Counted from the stretch's first letter, positions 51,782-61,273 are shown. The stretch: DNA of 63,567 bases from an uncultured Clostridia bacterium (GCA_947173485.1 CAMWFH010000013.1:1-63567); one strand, 5' to 3'. Program-made: numbers and translations. The notes: a model not told the origin generated them from the letters alone.

Positions 51782-52256
51782 CGTTCATTTCCTCCTTCAA
51801 CAGCTCCTTCAGCTTCTGCCTGGCCCGGTGGAGCCAGGTGCGGACCGTGGCCTCCCGTGTCCCCAGGATGGCCGCGATCTCCCCGGTGGCATAGCCCTCG
51901 TAGTAGAACAGGTCCACGGCCATCCGCCAGTTCCGGGGCAGGGCGCAGACCGCGTCATACAGCGCCCGGTCCCCCGGCGCGGCAGGCGCGGACAGCTCCG
52001 CCGCCTCGCTCAGAGGGACCTGCCGCCACCACCGCCGGCCCCGCAGCAGGTTCTTGCTCTTATTGACGGCCACCCGTAGCAGCCAGCGCCGCTGGTGTTC
52101 CTCCGACTGGAAGGGCTGCCGCCGGCTGCACCGCTCCAGCAGCACCTCCTGGAGGACATCCTCCGCGTCGGCGGGGACACGGGTATATTGCAGCGCCAAG
52201 CGGTAGATGCTGTCGCCGTAGCGCCGGACGATCTGCTCCAGCTCGATGGGGTCCAT
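51771..52256 (-). CDS. ECF sigma factor (paired with DUF4179-like protein)
   Basis: Group 4 RNA polymerase sigma factor of 161 residues. Region 2: IVRRYGDSIYRLALQYTRVP and ADAEDVLQEVLL; region 4: LPRNWRMAVDLFYYEGYAT and EIAAILGTREATVRTWLHRA. The ATG at 52256 sits seven bases after AAGGAGG; a GTG at 52262 is too close. Directly upstream is a perfect 15-bp palindrome. Paired with a membrane anti-sigma, so probably activated by a surface signal. Paralogue of the sigma factor at 55706-56158. Confidence 0.93.
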   Translation of the reverse strand: MDPIELEQIVRRYGDSIYRLALQYTRVPADAEDVLQEVLLERCSRRQPFQSEEHQRRWLLRVAVNKSKNLLRGRRWWRQVPLSEAAELSAPAAPGDRALYDAVCALPRNWRMAVDLFYYEGYATGEIAAILGTREATVRTWLHRARQKLKELLKEEMNDDG

Positions 52257-52304
52257 CGTCACACCTCCTTGCAGGGACTTGGGACAGGGCTCAGGATAGG
52301 GTCT

Positions 52305-52319
52305 TGAAAGGTCCTTTCA
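52305..52319. promoter_or_regulatory. Perfect 15-bp palindrome upstream of the ECF operon
   Basis: TGAAAGG-T-CCTTTCA, about 50 bases upstream of the sigma gene start. It could be an operator, or overlap the sigma factor's own promoter. No clear SigA promoter is seen here. Confidence 0.5.
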
Positions 52320-52381
52320 CTCTATGTACACCGGAAAGGGCAAAAATGTTTCACCACGCCGGAAAAAATTTAGGAAAAATT

Positions 52382-52417
52382 TTGCGGTCCCGCCGGATAG
52401 GCCCGGCAGGACCGCAA
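52382..52417 (-). terminator. Terminator of the DUF378 gene
   Basis: 13-bp stem (52384-52396 with 52403-52415, one G:T pair), then AAAATTTTT on the minus strand. Confidence 0.8.
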
Positions 52418-52435
52418 GCTCCCTCGATATCCCTG

Positions 52436-52651
52436 TCACATCGCGGCGGAACGACCCTCGGCGTTCTCCCGGAAGAGCAGGGAGACGCACCACAGCGCCG
52501 CCAGCGCCACTACGATATAGACGATCCGGCTCATAACGGCCAGCTGGCCGCCGAAGAGGAAGGCCACCAGGTCAAAGCCGAACAGGCCGATGGCGCCCCA
52601 GTTCAGGCCGCCGATGATGGCCAGGATCAGTGCGATACGATCCAAAAGCAT
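52436..52651 (-). CDS. DUF378 small membrane protein
   Basis: 71-residue protein with two hydrophobic helices. LILAIIGGLNWGAIGLFGFD-LV is the DUF378 signature, followed by the second helix VYIVVALAALWCVSLL. Widespread in bacteria, function unknown. Monocistronic, with its own terminator, between the ECF operon and marR on the same strand. Confidence 0.9.
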   Translation of the reverse strand: MLLDRIALILAIIGGLNWGAIGLFGFDLVAFLFGGQLAVMSRIVYIVVALAALWCVSLLFRENAEGRSAAM

Positions 52652-52753
52652 TGCAGATACCTCCTTTTTGCGGTTTCCCGTAGTCTGTCACCGGAGGCGG
52701 AAACTATGCCGGACCGATCGGACGAAAATATTTCCTGGCAGGCCGCTCATAGG

Positions 52754-53212
52754 CTATTTGACATATTTTTCTTGAAAGAATTTCGAGATCCTGTCCAGCG
52801 CCCGCAGCAGGACCAGCTGCTCCTCCTGGGGCAGCTCCGCCACCACCTCCTCGATCATCTCCTGGTGGAAGGCGGCGTGGCGGCGATCGGCGTCCCGGCC
52901 CCGCTCCGTGGGATAGAGCCGGACAGAGCGCTTGTCTGTCCGGTCCCGGACCCGCTCCACATAGCCCTTGCGCTCCAGCTGGCTGACCGCCTGGGTCAGG
53001 GTGCCCGCCGTCACCCGCTGGGCGGCGGCGATGGCGGAGGCCCGGTTGTCCCGGCCGGCGTCCACCGCGGCGCAGATCTCCACCAGCAGGTGCAGCTCCC
53101 GGAGGGTCAGGTCCGGGAAGCCGTCGGTGGCGTGGACCTCCTCGGTCTTTAGGATATCGTTGAACACCCGGACCAGAAAGCCGTTCAGGGCCTGGACGTG
53201 CTCCCCGCTCAT
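52754..53212 (-). CDS. MarR-family repressor (FabT-like by context)
   Basis: 152-residue MarR winged-helix protein: LTLRELHLLVEICAAVDAG, RASAIAAAQRVTAGTLTQAV and SQLERKGYVERVRDRTDKRS with the DxRS wing motif, then a C-terminal dimerisation helix. The ATG overlaps the degV stop as ATGA. The operon promoter carries two 13-bp palindromes with the pattern TTTGAY-N-RTCAAA, close to the streptococcal FabT box. Together with the DegV (fatty-acid-binding) partner this suggests a regulator of fatty-acid use. MarR family is certain; the FabT-like role is inference. Confidence 0.9.
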   Translation of the reverse strand: MSGEHVQALNGFLVRVFNDILKTEEVHATDGFPDLTLRELHLLVEICAAVDAGRDNRASAIAAAQRVTAGTLTQAVSQLERKGYVERVRDRTDKRSVRLYPTERGRDADRRHAAFHQEMIEEVVAELPQEEQLVLLRALDRISKFFQEKYVK

Positions 53213-54060
53213 CCCTGGTCCCCGGCGGCGATGTACGCCAGCCCCGCCGCGCCGGGGCCCACATGGGTGCCGATCACCGCGCCGATGGAGGCGTGCAGCG
53301 CCGGACGGCCCGTCTCCAGCACCGGCGCCAGGACCTCCTGGCAGGCCCCCATGGCCTCGGGAGCGTTGGCGTTGCCGTAGATGACCGGATAGCGCAGGTC
53401 CGCCGGGGCCTCCTTCGCGATGCGCTCGGCGATCCACCGGAAGCCGGCGTTCATGCTGCGGGCCTTGCCGACGGCCTCCACCGTGCCCCGGCTGTCGATG
53501 CCCACGATGGGCTTGATCCCCAGCAAGCCCCCCACGGCGGCGGTGGCGGCGGAGATCCGGCCCCCCTTTTTGAGGTAGGTCAGGGTGTCCACCACCGCCA
53601 GCAGCCGGACCCGGCGGGTCAGCTCCTCCACGGCCTGGGCGATCTCCTGGGCGGAGCGGCCCTCGTCCCGCAGCGCCACGGCGGCCTCCACCAGCAGGGC
53701 GATGCCAAAGGTGGCCATGTGGGAATCCACTACATAGATCTCCCGGTCCCCCAGCATCTCCTTGGCGATGACGGCGGACTGGAAGGTGCCGGAGAGCTGG
53801 GAGGAGAGGAAGATCCCTACGATCGGGTCCGCCGGATCTTTCTCAAAGACCGTCAGGAAGTCCTCCGGGGTCAGCTGGGAGGTGGTGGGCAGCTCCTCCG
53901 CGGCGGCCAAGCGGGCGAAGAACGCCTCCTTCGTGATCTCTATGCCGTCCAAAAAGCTCTCCTCCCCGAAAAAGACCCGGAGAGGGATGATCTCTATCCC
54001 CAGCTCCCGGGCCCGGACCGGGTCCATATCGCTGGTGCTGTCGGTGATGATGCGTACCAT
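53209..54060 (-). CDS. DegV/FakB-type fatty-acid-binding protein
   Basis: 283-residue DegV-family protein. In Gram-positives such proteins (FakB) carry fatty acids for phosphorylation by the FakA kinase. It shows VRIITDSTSDMDPVRARELG, TTSQLTPEDFLTVFEKD, the VGIFLSSQLSGTFQSAVIAK loop with the lipid-contacting Ser/Thr region, YVVDSHMATFG and LKKGGRISAATAAVGGLLGI-KP. The ATG at 54060 (MVRIITDS) matches the family start and has AAAGGAG upstream; 19 extra codons are open but unlikely. No fakA is in the window. Confidence 0.92.
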   Translation of the reverse strand: MVRIITDSTSDMDPVRARELGIEIIPLRVFFGEESFLDGIEITKEAFFARLAAAEELPTTSQLTPEDFLTVFEKDPADPIVGIFLSSQLSGTFQSAVIAKEMLGDREIYVVDSHMATFGIALLVEAAVALRDEGRSAQEIAQAVEELTRRVRLLAVVDTLTYLKKGGRISAATAAVGGLLGIKPIVGIDSRGTVEAVGKARSMNAGFRWIAERIAKEAPADLRYPVIYGNANAPEAMGACQEVLAPVLETGRPALHASIGAVIGTHVGPGAAGLAYIAAGDQG

Positions 54061-54089
54061 GGCAGTTCGCGCTCCTTTATGTTGGATAG

Positions 54090-54118
54090 TTTGATAATCA
54101 AAATATTTGACCGTCAAA
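54090..54118. promoter_or_regulatory. Two FabT-like palindromes over the degV-marR promoter
   Basis: TTTGAT-A-ATCAAA (54090-54102) and TTTGAC-C-GTCAAA (54106-54118), both perfect 13-bp palindromes with the same consensus, centres 16 bases apart. The second touches the -10 box and the first covers the start of the message. A repressor encoded by the downstream marR gene is the likely ligand. Confidence 0.75.
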
Positions 54119-54145
54119 GTATATCACAGTCTCCCGCTTTGTCAA
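54118..54145 (-). promoter_or_regulatory. Promoter of the degV-marR operon
   Basis: Reverse-strand perfect TTGACA (54140-54145), 16-base spacer, TATACT (54118-54123); the operators lie over the -10 and downstream. Confidence 0.75.
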
Positions 54146-54155
54146 GGGGCTGATG

Positions 54156-54190
54156 CAAAAAAAGAGGGCACCCCGGCAAGGATGCCCTCT
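54156..54190 (-). terminator. Terminator of the ECF-serpin operon
   Basis: AGAGGGCA/TGCCCTCT stem (54163-54170 with 54183-54190), then TTTTTTTGC on the minus strand. Confidence 0.85.
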
Positions 54191-54231
54191 TCTATATGAT
54201 CGCGCTATTTCGTCCGCCGGAACTGTCAGCG

Positions 54232-55705
54232 CTATGACAGTGTGGCAGTCGGGTCGTTGACCACCCCTACGAAGAGGGGCACGCCCTCCACCGGGGAGGT
54301 GACGACCAGCAGGAAGGGCCGGTCTAGGTCCATGATCACGATATCATCCGGGGGCGGCGGGGCGCCGGCGGCGGGCAGCTCCGTGTAGGCCACCCCCCGG
54401 ATGCCCTCCTCGTCCACCTGGATCCGGGCGGCCTGGTGGGCCCCGGAAAGTTCGATGGGCAGGTCGGTACCCGCCGTCAGGGCGGAGAAGTCGGCGGCCT
54501 CCGAAAACACGTCCGTGATCCCCAGCGCCCGGATGGTCTCGTCCAGGTCCACGTCGGAGGCGATATCGAACTTAGGCAGGGACCACTCCGTCTTGTAGAA
54601 GCCCCACTGGATGCCCTCCGCATCCTCCTCGTGGGCCAGCCCCGCCCAGAGGCCGTCATCCTGCAGGACCTCGTCCACCGAGCGCCCCTCGTCGGGAAGG
54701 ACGAAGTAGACGGAGGTGTTCTTGGTGTGGAGGGGGGCGGCGGTGAAGGTCTCTCCGAAGAGGACGTTGCTGTCCCGCTTGGTGTGCATGAACTCCGCCG
54801 TGACCTCCTGGCCATCGGCACGGGTGAAGGTGTCCTGGGTGTTGTTGCCGGGGTGGAAGGGCTGGCTCCATCTGCCGTAGTAGTACAGGGTGGCGTAGAG
54901 CCGCATCACGTCCAGGGGGCTGGTCTGGATATTGCCGGTGCTGTCCTGGAGAAGGCCGCCGGTCTGGGCGTCCAGCCACTGGGCGATGGCCTTGTTGGCC
55001 TTCTCCGTGCCCATCTCCACGGCATAGGACCCGGCAAAGTAGTATTCCGCCAGACTGTCCAGGGTGTCCTTGTTATAAGAGAGCCCCTTGTTCAGCCAGA
55101 TGGAACCGGCGGGAACGGTGGCCACCGTGCCGTCGTCCACATAGCTTCGCAGCCACATGGCCCGTGTCTGCTGCCGGAGGGTCTCCAGGCTGTCCACCCC
55201 CAGAGCGTCTAGGATCTGCTGCCGGGAGGTCCCGCCGGCGGTCTCCGCCAGCATAGCCAGGGCCATCCACAGGTCCACAGGGGAATAGATCCGGTTCTCC
55301 GTTGCCCCTGCCAGCACCAGCCGGGAGGAGACTTTGGAAAATCCCGCCGCCTGCCGGGCAAAGTCCTCGTCCACCTCGTTGGGCAGTTGGGACCAGTACC
55401 GCTGGAACTCCTGGAAGAACCCCTCCCGCTCGACCCCCATATTGTTGATTCGGGTGGGGTAGTCGGGGTAACGGGGCTCACTGAGAGCGTAGGCCCGGAG
55501 GGCCCGGGTCTGGCCCTTATTGTTCCGGCCAGGCCGGGGCATCAGGCTCACCAGCAGGACCACCGCCAGCACCGCCGCCGCGGCGGATACATACGCAGGC
55601 CAGCGCCGGCGGGCCTTGGGCCGGCGGCGGGCGTCCATCCCGGCGACCGTCGCCTCCCGCAGGGCCAGAGGCGGGTGCAGGGCCAGATTGGCCCGCTTAT
55701 ATGCG

Positions 55706-55713
<8 letters not shown>
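54232..55713 (-). CDS. Membrane-anchored serpin encoded with an ECF sigma factor
   Basis: 493 residues. A cytoplasmic N-terminus of about 40 residues (MFDAYKRANLALHPPLALRE, then basic RRRPKARRR) and one membrane helix (about 41-57) precede a linker and a complete extracellular serpin fold (about 110-490): NRIYSPVDLWMALAMLAETA, GSIWLNKGLSYNKDTLDSLA, YATLYYYGRWSQPFHPG and DLPIELSGAHQAARIQVDEE, then RPFLLVVTSPVEGVPLFVGV. The reactive-centre hinge reads EEGIRGVAYTEL instead of the Ala-rich EEGTEAAAAT, so inhibition by the classical mechanism is uncertain. Its start overlaps the sigma gene stop by eight bases. The N-terminus resembles those of anti-sigma partners. Confidence 0.9.
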
Positions 55714-57786
<2,073 letters not shown>

Positions 57787-57804
57787 TCTTGAGGAGGCAG
57801 TGCA

Positions 57805-59154
57805 ATGGCAATGAACGAATATATCGCCCGGGTATCGGAAAAGCTGCGGCGGCAGTACCCCAATGAACCGGAGTATCTCCAATCCGTCAGCGCCTGGCTG
57901 GAGATGATCGCCCCGGCGGTGGACGACCCCCGCTATGAGAAGCTGGACCTGCTCACCCGCATGGTGGAGCCGGAGCGGATGTTCTCCTTCCTGGTCCCCT
58001 GGCAGGACGATGAGGGGACCATCCACACCAACCACGGCTACCGGGTCCAGTTCAGCTCCGCCATCGGCCCCTACAAGGGGGGCCTGCGGTTCCACCCTTC
58101 GGTGACGCCCTCGGTGGTGAAGTTTTTGGGCTTCGAGCAGACCTATAAGAACGCCCTCACCGGCCTGCCCATCGGCGGCGCCGCCGGCGGCGCGGACTTC
58201 GACCCCCGGGGCCGGAGCAGCCGGGAGATCATGCGGTTCTGCCAGGCTTTCATGTACTCCCTCTACCGCTACATCGGCGCGGACACCGATGTCCCCGCCG
58301 GCGACATCGGCGTAGGCGCCCGGGAGATCGGTTACCTCTACGGGGCCTACAAGCGGGTCACCGGCCGGGCGGAGAGCTCCGCCCTTACCGGCAAGGGCCT
58401 GACCTACGGTGGCAGCAAGGTCCGCCAGGAGGCCGCCGGCTTCGGCACCGTCTACTTCCTGGCCCGTATGCTGGAGCACCAGGGCGAGACCCTGGAGGGC
58501 AAGAGGATCGCCATCTCCGGCTTCGGCAACATGAGCTGGGGCGTGTGCAAGAAGGCAGCGGAGCTGGGGGGCAAGGTGGTCACCCTCTCCGGCCCTGATG
58601 GCTATATCTTCGACGGCGACGGCGTGGACACCCCGGAGAAGCTGGACTTCATGCTCCAGATGCGCGCCAGCGGCCTGGACCGGGTATCCAGCTACGCCCA
58701 GAAATTCGGCGTGGAGTTCCACCCCGGCAAGAAGCCCTGGGAGGTGCCGGTGGACATCGTCATCCCCTGCGCCACCCAGAACGAGATCGGCGTGGAGGAC
58801 GCGGTGCTGATCCTGGCCAACGGTGTGCGCTACTATGTGGAGGCGGCCAATATGCCCGCCACCGCCGAGGCGCTGAAGCTGCTGCGCCTCAGCCCCAAGG
58901 TCCTCACCGCCGGAGCTAAGGCCGCCGGCAGCGGCGGCGTGGCCGTGTCCGCCCTGGAGATGGCCCAGAACGCCATCCGCTACAGCTGGTCCCGCCAGGA
59001 GGTGGACGAGAAGCTGCGGACGATCATGAGCAGCATCTACGACGCCTCCGCGGCAGCCGCCGAGGAGTACGGCCTGGGCTACGACCTGATCGCCGGCAAC
59101 GATATCGCCGCCTTCAAGAAGATCTCCCAGGCCATGATCGCCCAGGGCCTGTAA
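57805..59154 (+). CDS. Glutamate dehydrogenase paralogue lacking the catalytic lysine
   Basis: 449-residue member of the same hexameric family, easily alignable along its whole length with the preceding gene. Substrate-site Lys91 (GPYKGG) and Lys115 are kept, as are [14 protein letters not shown] and the Ser of GVAVSALEMAQN. However, the invariant catalytic lysine is replaced: the motif reads PIGGAAGGADFDP, with Ala127 (codon GCC, 58183-58185) where Lys is required. The Rossmann loop is SGFGNMSWG. GAGGAGG precedes the ATG. The reading frame is intact, so this is a maintained, probably non-catalytic or altered-function subunit rather than a decaying pseudogene. Mixed hexamers with GdhA are possible. 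Confidence 0.93.
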   Translation: MAMNEYIARVSEKLRRQYPNEPEYLQSVSAWLEMIAPAVDDPRYEKLDLLTRMVEPERMFSFLVPWQDDEGTIHTNHGYRVQFSSAIGPYKGGLRFHPSVTPSVVKFLGFEQTYKNALTGLPIGGAAGGADFDPRGRSSREIMRFCQAFMYSLYRYIGADTDVPAGDIGVGAREIGYLYGAYKRVTGRAESSALTGKGLTYGGSKVRQEAAGFGTVYFLARMLEHQGETLEGKRIAISGFGNMSWGVCKKAAELGGKVVTLSGPDGYIFDGDGVDTPEKLDFMLQMRASGLDRVSSYAQKFGVEFHPGKKPWEVPVDIVIPCATQNEIGVEDAVLILANGVRYYVEAANMPATAEALKLLRLSPKVLTAGAKAAGSGGVAVSALEMAQNAIRYSWSRQEVDEKLRTIMSSIYDASAAAAEEYGLGYDLIAGNDIAAFKKISQAMIAQGL

Positions 59155-59200
59155 GAGGGCGGTCCCCTGTAAGGGTACCACAGAAGAGGGCGCACAGCAA

Positions 59201-59229
59201 GACCGGCGCGGCATCATGCCGCGCCGGTC
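59201..59229 (+). terminator. Terminator of the gdh operon
   Basis: Perfect 12-bp stem (59201-59212 with 59218-59229), five-base loop, then ATTATCC. The T-run is weak, but the stem is strong. Confidence 0.65.
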
Positions 59230-59298
59230 ATTATCCTGCTGATCGTCCTGATGGAGCATTTCAATATAAAGTATCGTACATAGTAAGGAGTCGTCCCA

Positions 59299-59961
59299 AT
59301 GGAACTCACATCCTGCCTCCCCATATGGAAGGAGCTGACCCCCACCCAGCAGCAGCGGCTCTCCGCGGCGGCAGTGGACCGGCATCTCCCCAAGGGGACC
59401 ACGATCCACAGAGGCAGCCTGGACTGTACCGGCCTGCTGCTGGTCCAGTCCGGGCAGCTGCGGGCCTATATCCTCTCCGGCGACGGACGGGAGATCACCA
59501 TCTACCGCCTGATCGACGGGGATGTCTGCCTCTTCTCCGCCGCCTGCGTCCTGCGCGATATCCAGTTCGAGGTCTCCATCGAGGCCGAGAAGGACACCCA
59601 GGTATGGGTCATCCCGCCGGAGGTCTACCGCGAGCTGACGGAGGAGTCCGTCATCGCCGCCAATTACACCAGCGAGCTGCTGGCCAGCCGCTTCTCGGAG
59701 GTCATGTGGCTGCTGGAGCAGATCCTCTGGCGGAGCTTCGACAAGCGCCTGGCGGAGTTCCTCCTCCAGGAGAGCGCCCTGGAGGAGTCCCCTGCCCTGT
59801 CCATCACCCACGAGCGGATCGCCCTCCACCTGGGCACCGCCAGAGAGGTGGTCACCCGGATGCTCCGGTACTTCCAAAGCGAGGGACTGGTGAAGCTCTC
59901 CCGGGGCTGCGTGGAGCTGACCGCCCCCAAAAGGCTGGCCCAGTTAGCGCTGCCGGACTGA
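59299..59961 (+). CDS. Crp/Fnr-family transcriptional regulator
   Basis: 220-residue regulator with an N-terminal cyclic-nucleotide-type beta-roll (LPKGTTIHRGSLDCTGLLLV, GREITIYRLIDGDVCLFSAA) and a C-terminal winged helix (SITHERIALHLGTAREVVTR, MLRYFQSEGLVKLSRGCVEL). The FNR iron-sulfur cysteine arrangement is not present, although several cysteines occur in the sensor half. The nearby ferredoxin/4Fe-4S/thioredoxin operon has a class-II-type palindromic site and is the obvious target. Its 3' end overlaps the convergent thioredoxin gene by 18 bases. Confidence 0.93.
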   Translation: MELTSCLPIWKELTPTQQQRLSAAAVDRHLPKGTTIHRGSLDCTGLLLVQSGQLRAYILSGDGREITIYRLIDGDVCLFSAACVLRDIQFEVSIEAEKDTQVWVIPPEVYRELTEESVIAANYTSELLASRFSEVMWLLEQILWRSFDKRLAEFLLQESALEESPALSITHERIALHLGTAREVVTRMLRYFQSEGLVKLSRGCVELTAPKRLAQLALPD

Positions 59962-60267
59962 CGGGAGCAGGGAGAGGATCGCCTCCTTCGGCTGGGCCCC
60001 CACTGTCTGGCAGACCACCCGGCCGCCCTCCAGCACCACCAGCATGGGGATGCTGGCCACCTGGAAAGCCGCCGCCAGCTCCCGCTGCCCGGTCACATCG
60101 ACCTTGCCCACCTTGATATCCGGGCGCTCCCCGGCGATCTCATCCACTACAGGGCCGACCCTCCGGCAGGGGGCGCACCAGTCCGCCCAGAAGTCCAGCA
60201 GGACCGGCTGCCGGCTCTGGAGCACCTCCTGGCGGAAGTTCTCCTTGGTGATCGTTACGACAGACAT
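59944..60267 (-). CDS. Thioredoxin with WCAPC active site
   Basis: 107-residue thioredoxin: PVLLDFWADWCAPCRRVGPV with redox Cys31 and Cys34, the cis-Pro segment ASIPMLVVLEGG, and KVDVTGQRELAAAF. The active site is WCAPC rather than WCGPC; this dipeptide is common in a subgroup and shifts redox potential modestly. Last gene of an operon with a ferredoxin and a 4Fe-4S membrane protein, starting 40 bases after the latter. Converges on and overlaps the Crp/Fnr gene. Confidence 0.95.
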   Translation of the reverse strand: MSVVTITKENFRQEVLQSRQPVLLDFWADWCAPCRRVGPVVDEIAGERPDIKVGKVDVTGQRELAAAFQVASIPMLVVLEGGRVVCQTVGAQPKEAILSLLPSVRQR

Positions 60268-60307
60268 CTTTTGTATCTCCTTTTCTTGTTCTCTTTTTAT
60301 GGTCCTT

Positions 60308-60898
60308 TCACAGTCCTTTGGTGGAACCGCAGCGCGCCTTGCAGATCAGCTGGGTCATGGTCCCCATGGGGCAGTAGACGCACCAGCTCCGGGGCTTGAA
60401 CAGCACCATGGTCACCAGGCCCAGCACGGTGGAGGTCAGCATGACGCTGTAAAAGCCGAAGGCGAACTGCGCCACGCCCGGATGGACCAGGGTCCCATGA
60501 TAGGCCCAGTGCCAGGGCAGCCGGAAGGTCCACAGGAGAGTCACCACCTGCCGCAGGTCCTGCACGCCGGCAAAGACCAGATAGGTGTTCCAGAGCATCT
60601 GAAAAAACATGGCGAAGAAGAAGAGCAGGAAGCCATAGCGGAACCCCTTGCTCTTCATCCACCGGGGGATATCCCTTTTTCGGGACAGTCCGAACCGCCC
60701 GCCCAGCAGGCTGAAGAGCTGTCCCCGGCCGCAGTAGCGGTTGCAGTAGGCCTTGCTCCCGCCCGCGATGGCGATGAGCAGCGGCAGGAAGAAGCAGAGC
60801 AGCCCCAGCCAGGCAAACAGGATGTTGCAGAAGCCCAGGAGCAGATACGCCAGCGACGCGATCCACAGATAGTCATACCACCGTTTCTTCCCCTTCAT
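60308..60898 (-). CDS. 4Fe-4S membrane protein (NosR/NapH-type fold)
   Basis: 196-residue integral membrane protein with about five helices and two cysteine motifs facing the same side: KAYCNRYCGRGQLFSLLGG (about 49-67) and WCVYCPMGTMTQLIC (about 173-187). This resembles NapH/NosR/CcoG-type electron-transfer membrane proteins, though the first motif CNRYCGRGQ departs from CxxxCP. The ATG at 60898 overlaps the ferredoxin stop. Predicted to pass electrons between ferredoxin and a partner, possibly thioredoxin or an extracytoplasmic acceptor. The exact reaction is unknown. Confidence 0.82.
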   Translation of the reverse strand: MKGKKRWYDYLWIASLAYLLLGFCNILFAWLGLLCFFLPLLIAIAGGSKAYCNRYCGRGQLFSLLGGRFGLSRKRDIPRWMKSKGFRYGFLLFFFAMFFQMLWNTYLVFAGVQDLRQVVTLLWTFRLPWHWAYHGTLVHPGVAQFAFGFYSVMLTSTVLGLVTMVLFKPRSWCVYCPMGTMTQLICKARCGSTKGL

Positions 60899-61107
60899 AC
60901 CGCCGCCTCCTCCATCGTGATAACAGTCGCGGGACACTCCTTGGCGCACCGGCCGCAGCCTACGCACTTGTCCAGGTCCACCCGCGCCGCGATCCCCTTT
61001 ACGATCTGGATGGCCTCCCGCGGACAGACCTTGACGCAGCACCCGCAGGCAACACAGCTGCCCTGGTCTACCCGCGCCTTCCGCAGCCGCCGTGATGTGG
61101 TCCCCAT
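60895..61107 (-). CDS. 2[4Fe-4S] ferredoxin
   Basis: 70-residue ferredoxin with two complete cluster motifs: CVACGCCVKVCPR (Cys18, 21, 24, 28) and CVGCGRCAKECPA (Cys48, 51, 54, 58). A basic N-terminal tail (TSRRLRKARVDQ) precedes them. First gene of the operon with a 4Fe-4S membrane protein (four-base overlap) and thioredoxin. Its promoter has a -10 box but a poor -35 and a palindrome centred 41 bases upstream of the predicted start, as in Crp/Fnr-activated class II promoters. Confidence 0.95.
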   Translation of the reverse strand: MGTTSRRLRKARVDQGSCVACGCCVKVCPREAIQIVKGIAARVDLDKCVGCGRCAKECPATVITMEEAAV

Positions 61108-61156
61108 CGTACCAGTCCTCCCTTTCTGCCTCTCCTATCCGGTCTTTGATAGCGCC

Positions 61157-61197
61157 AGTATAGCCTCTTTTTTCAGCCGGCACCGTGACTAGGTCAC
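61157..61197 (-). promoter_or_regulatory. Crp/Fnr-type activator site and -10 for the ferredoxin operon
   Basis: Palindrome GTGAC-TAG-GTCAC (61185-61197, centre 61191) upstream of TATACT (61157-61162 on the minus strand). With a start near 61150 the palindrome is centred at about -41, and there is no good -35 box, the layout of an activated class II promoter. Confidence 0.55.
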
Positions 61198-61201
61198 CAT
61201 C

Positions 61202-61229
61202 CCGCCCCCTACCCCAGGGGGCGGTCTTT
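61202..61229 (+). terminator. Intrinsic terminator upstream of feoA
   Basis: CCGCCCCC pairs with GGGGGCGG around a seven-base loop, then TCTTTTTAT on the plus strand. No plus-strand gene ends here (the nearest stops at 59961), so it may be part of the feoA leader or end a short RNA. Confidence 0.7.
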
Positions 61230-61230
61230 T

Positions 61231-61273
61231 TATGCCGGCCGGTACACCGCACCACCTCTCCCCTGCCGGCATA
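61231..61273 (+). other. Inverted repeat in the feoA leader
   Basis: TATGCCGGC (61231-61239) and GCCGGCATA (61265-61273), perfect 9-bp arms 25 bases apart, directly after the terminator and 43 bases before feoA. Confidence 0.55.

Noticed and set aside
57805..59154. Calling the second glutamate dehydrogenase a pseudogene
   Set aside because: Full length, no frameshift, good ribosome binding site, all other site residues kept; only the catalytic lysine is changed.
60308..61255. A longer 315-residue start for the 4Fe-4S membrane protein
   Set aside because: The extra upstream part overlaps the ferredoxin gene in another frame; the ATG at 60898 overlapping the ferredoxin stop is the natural start.
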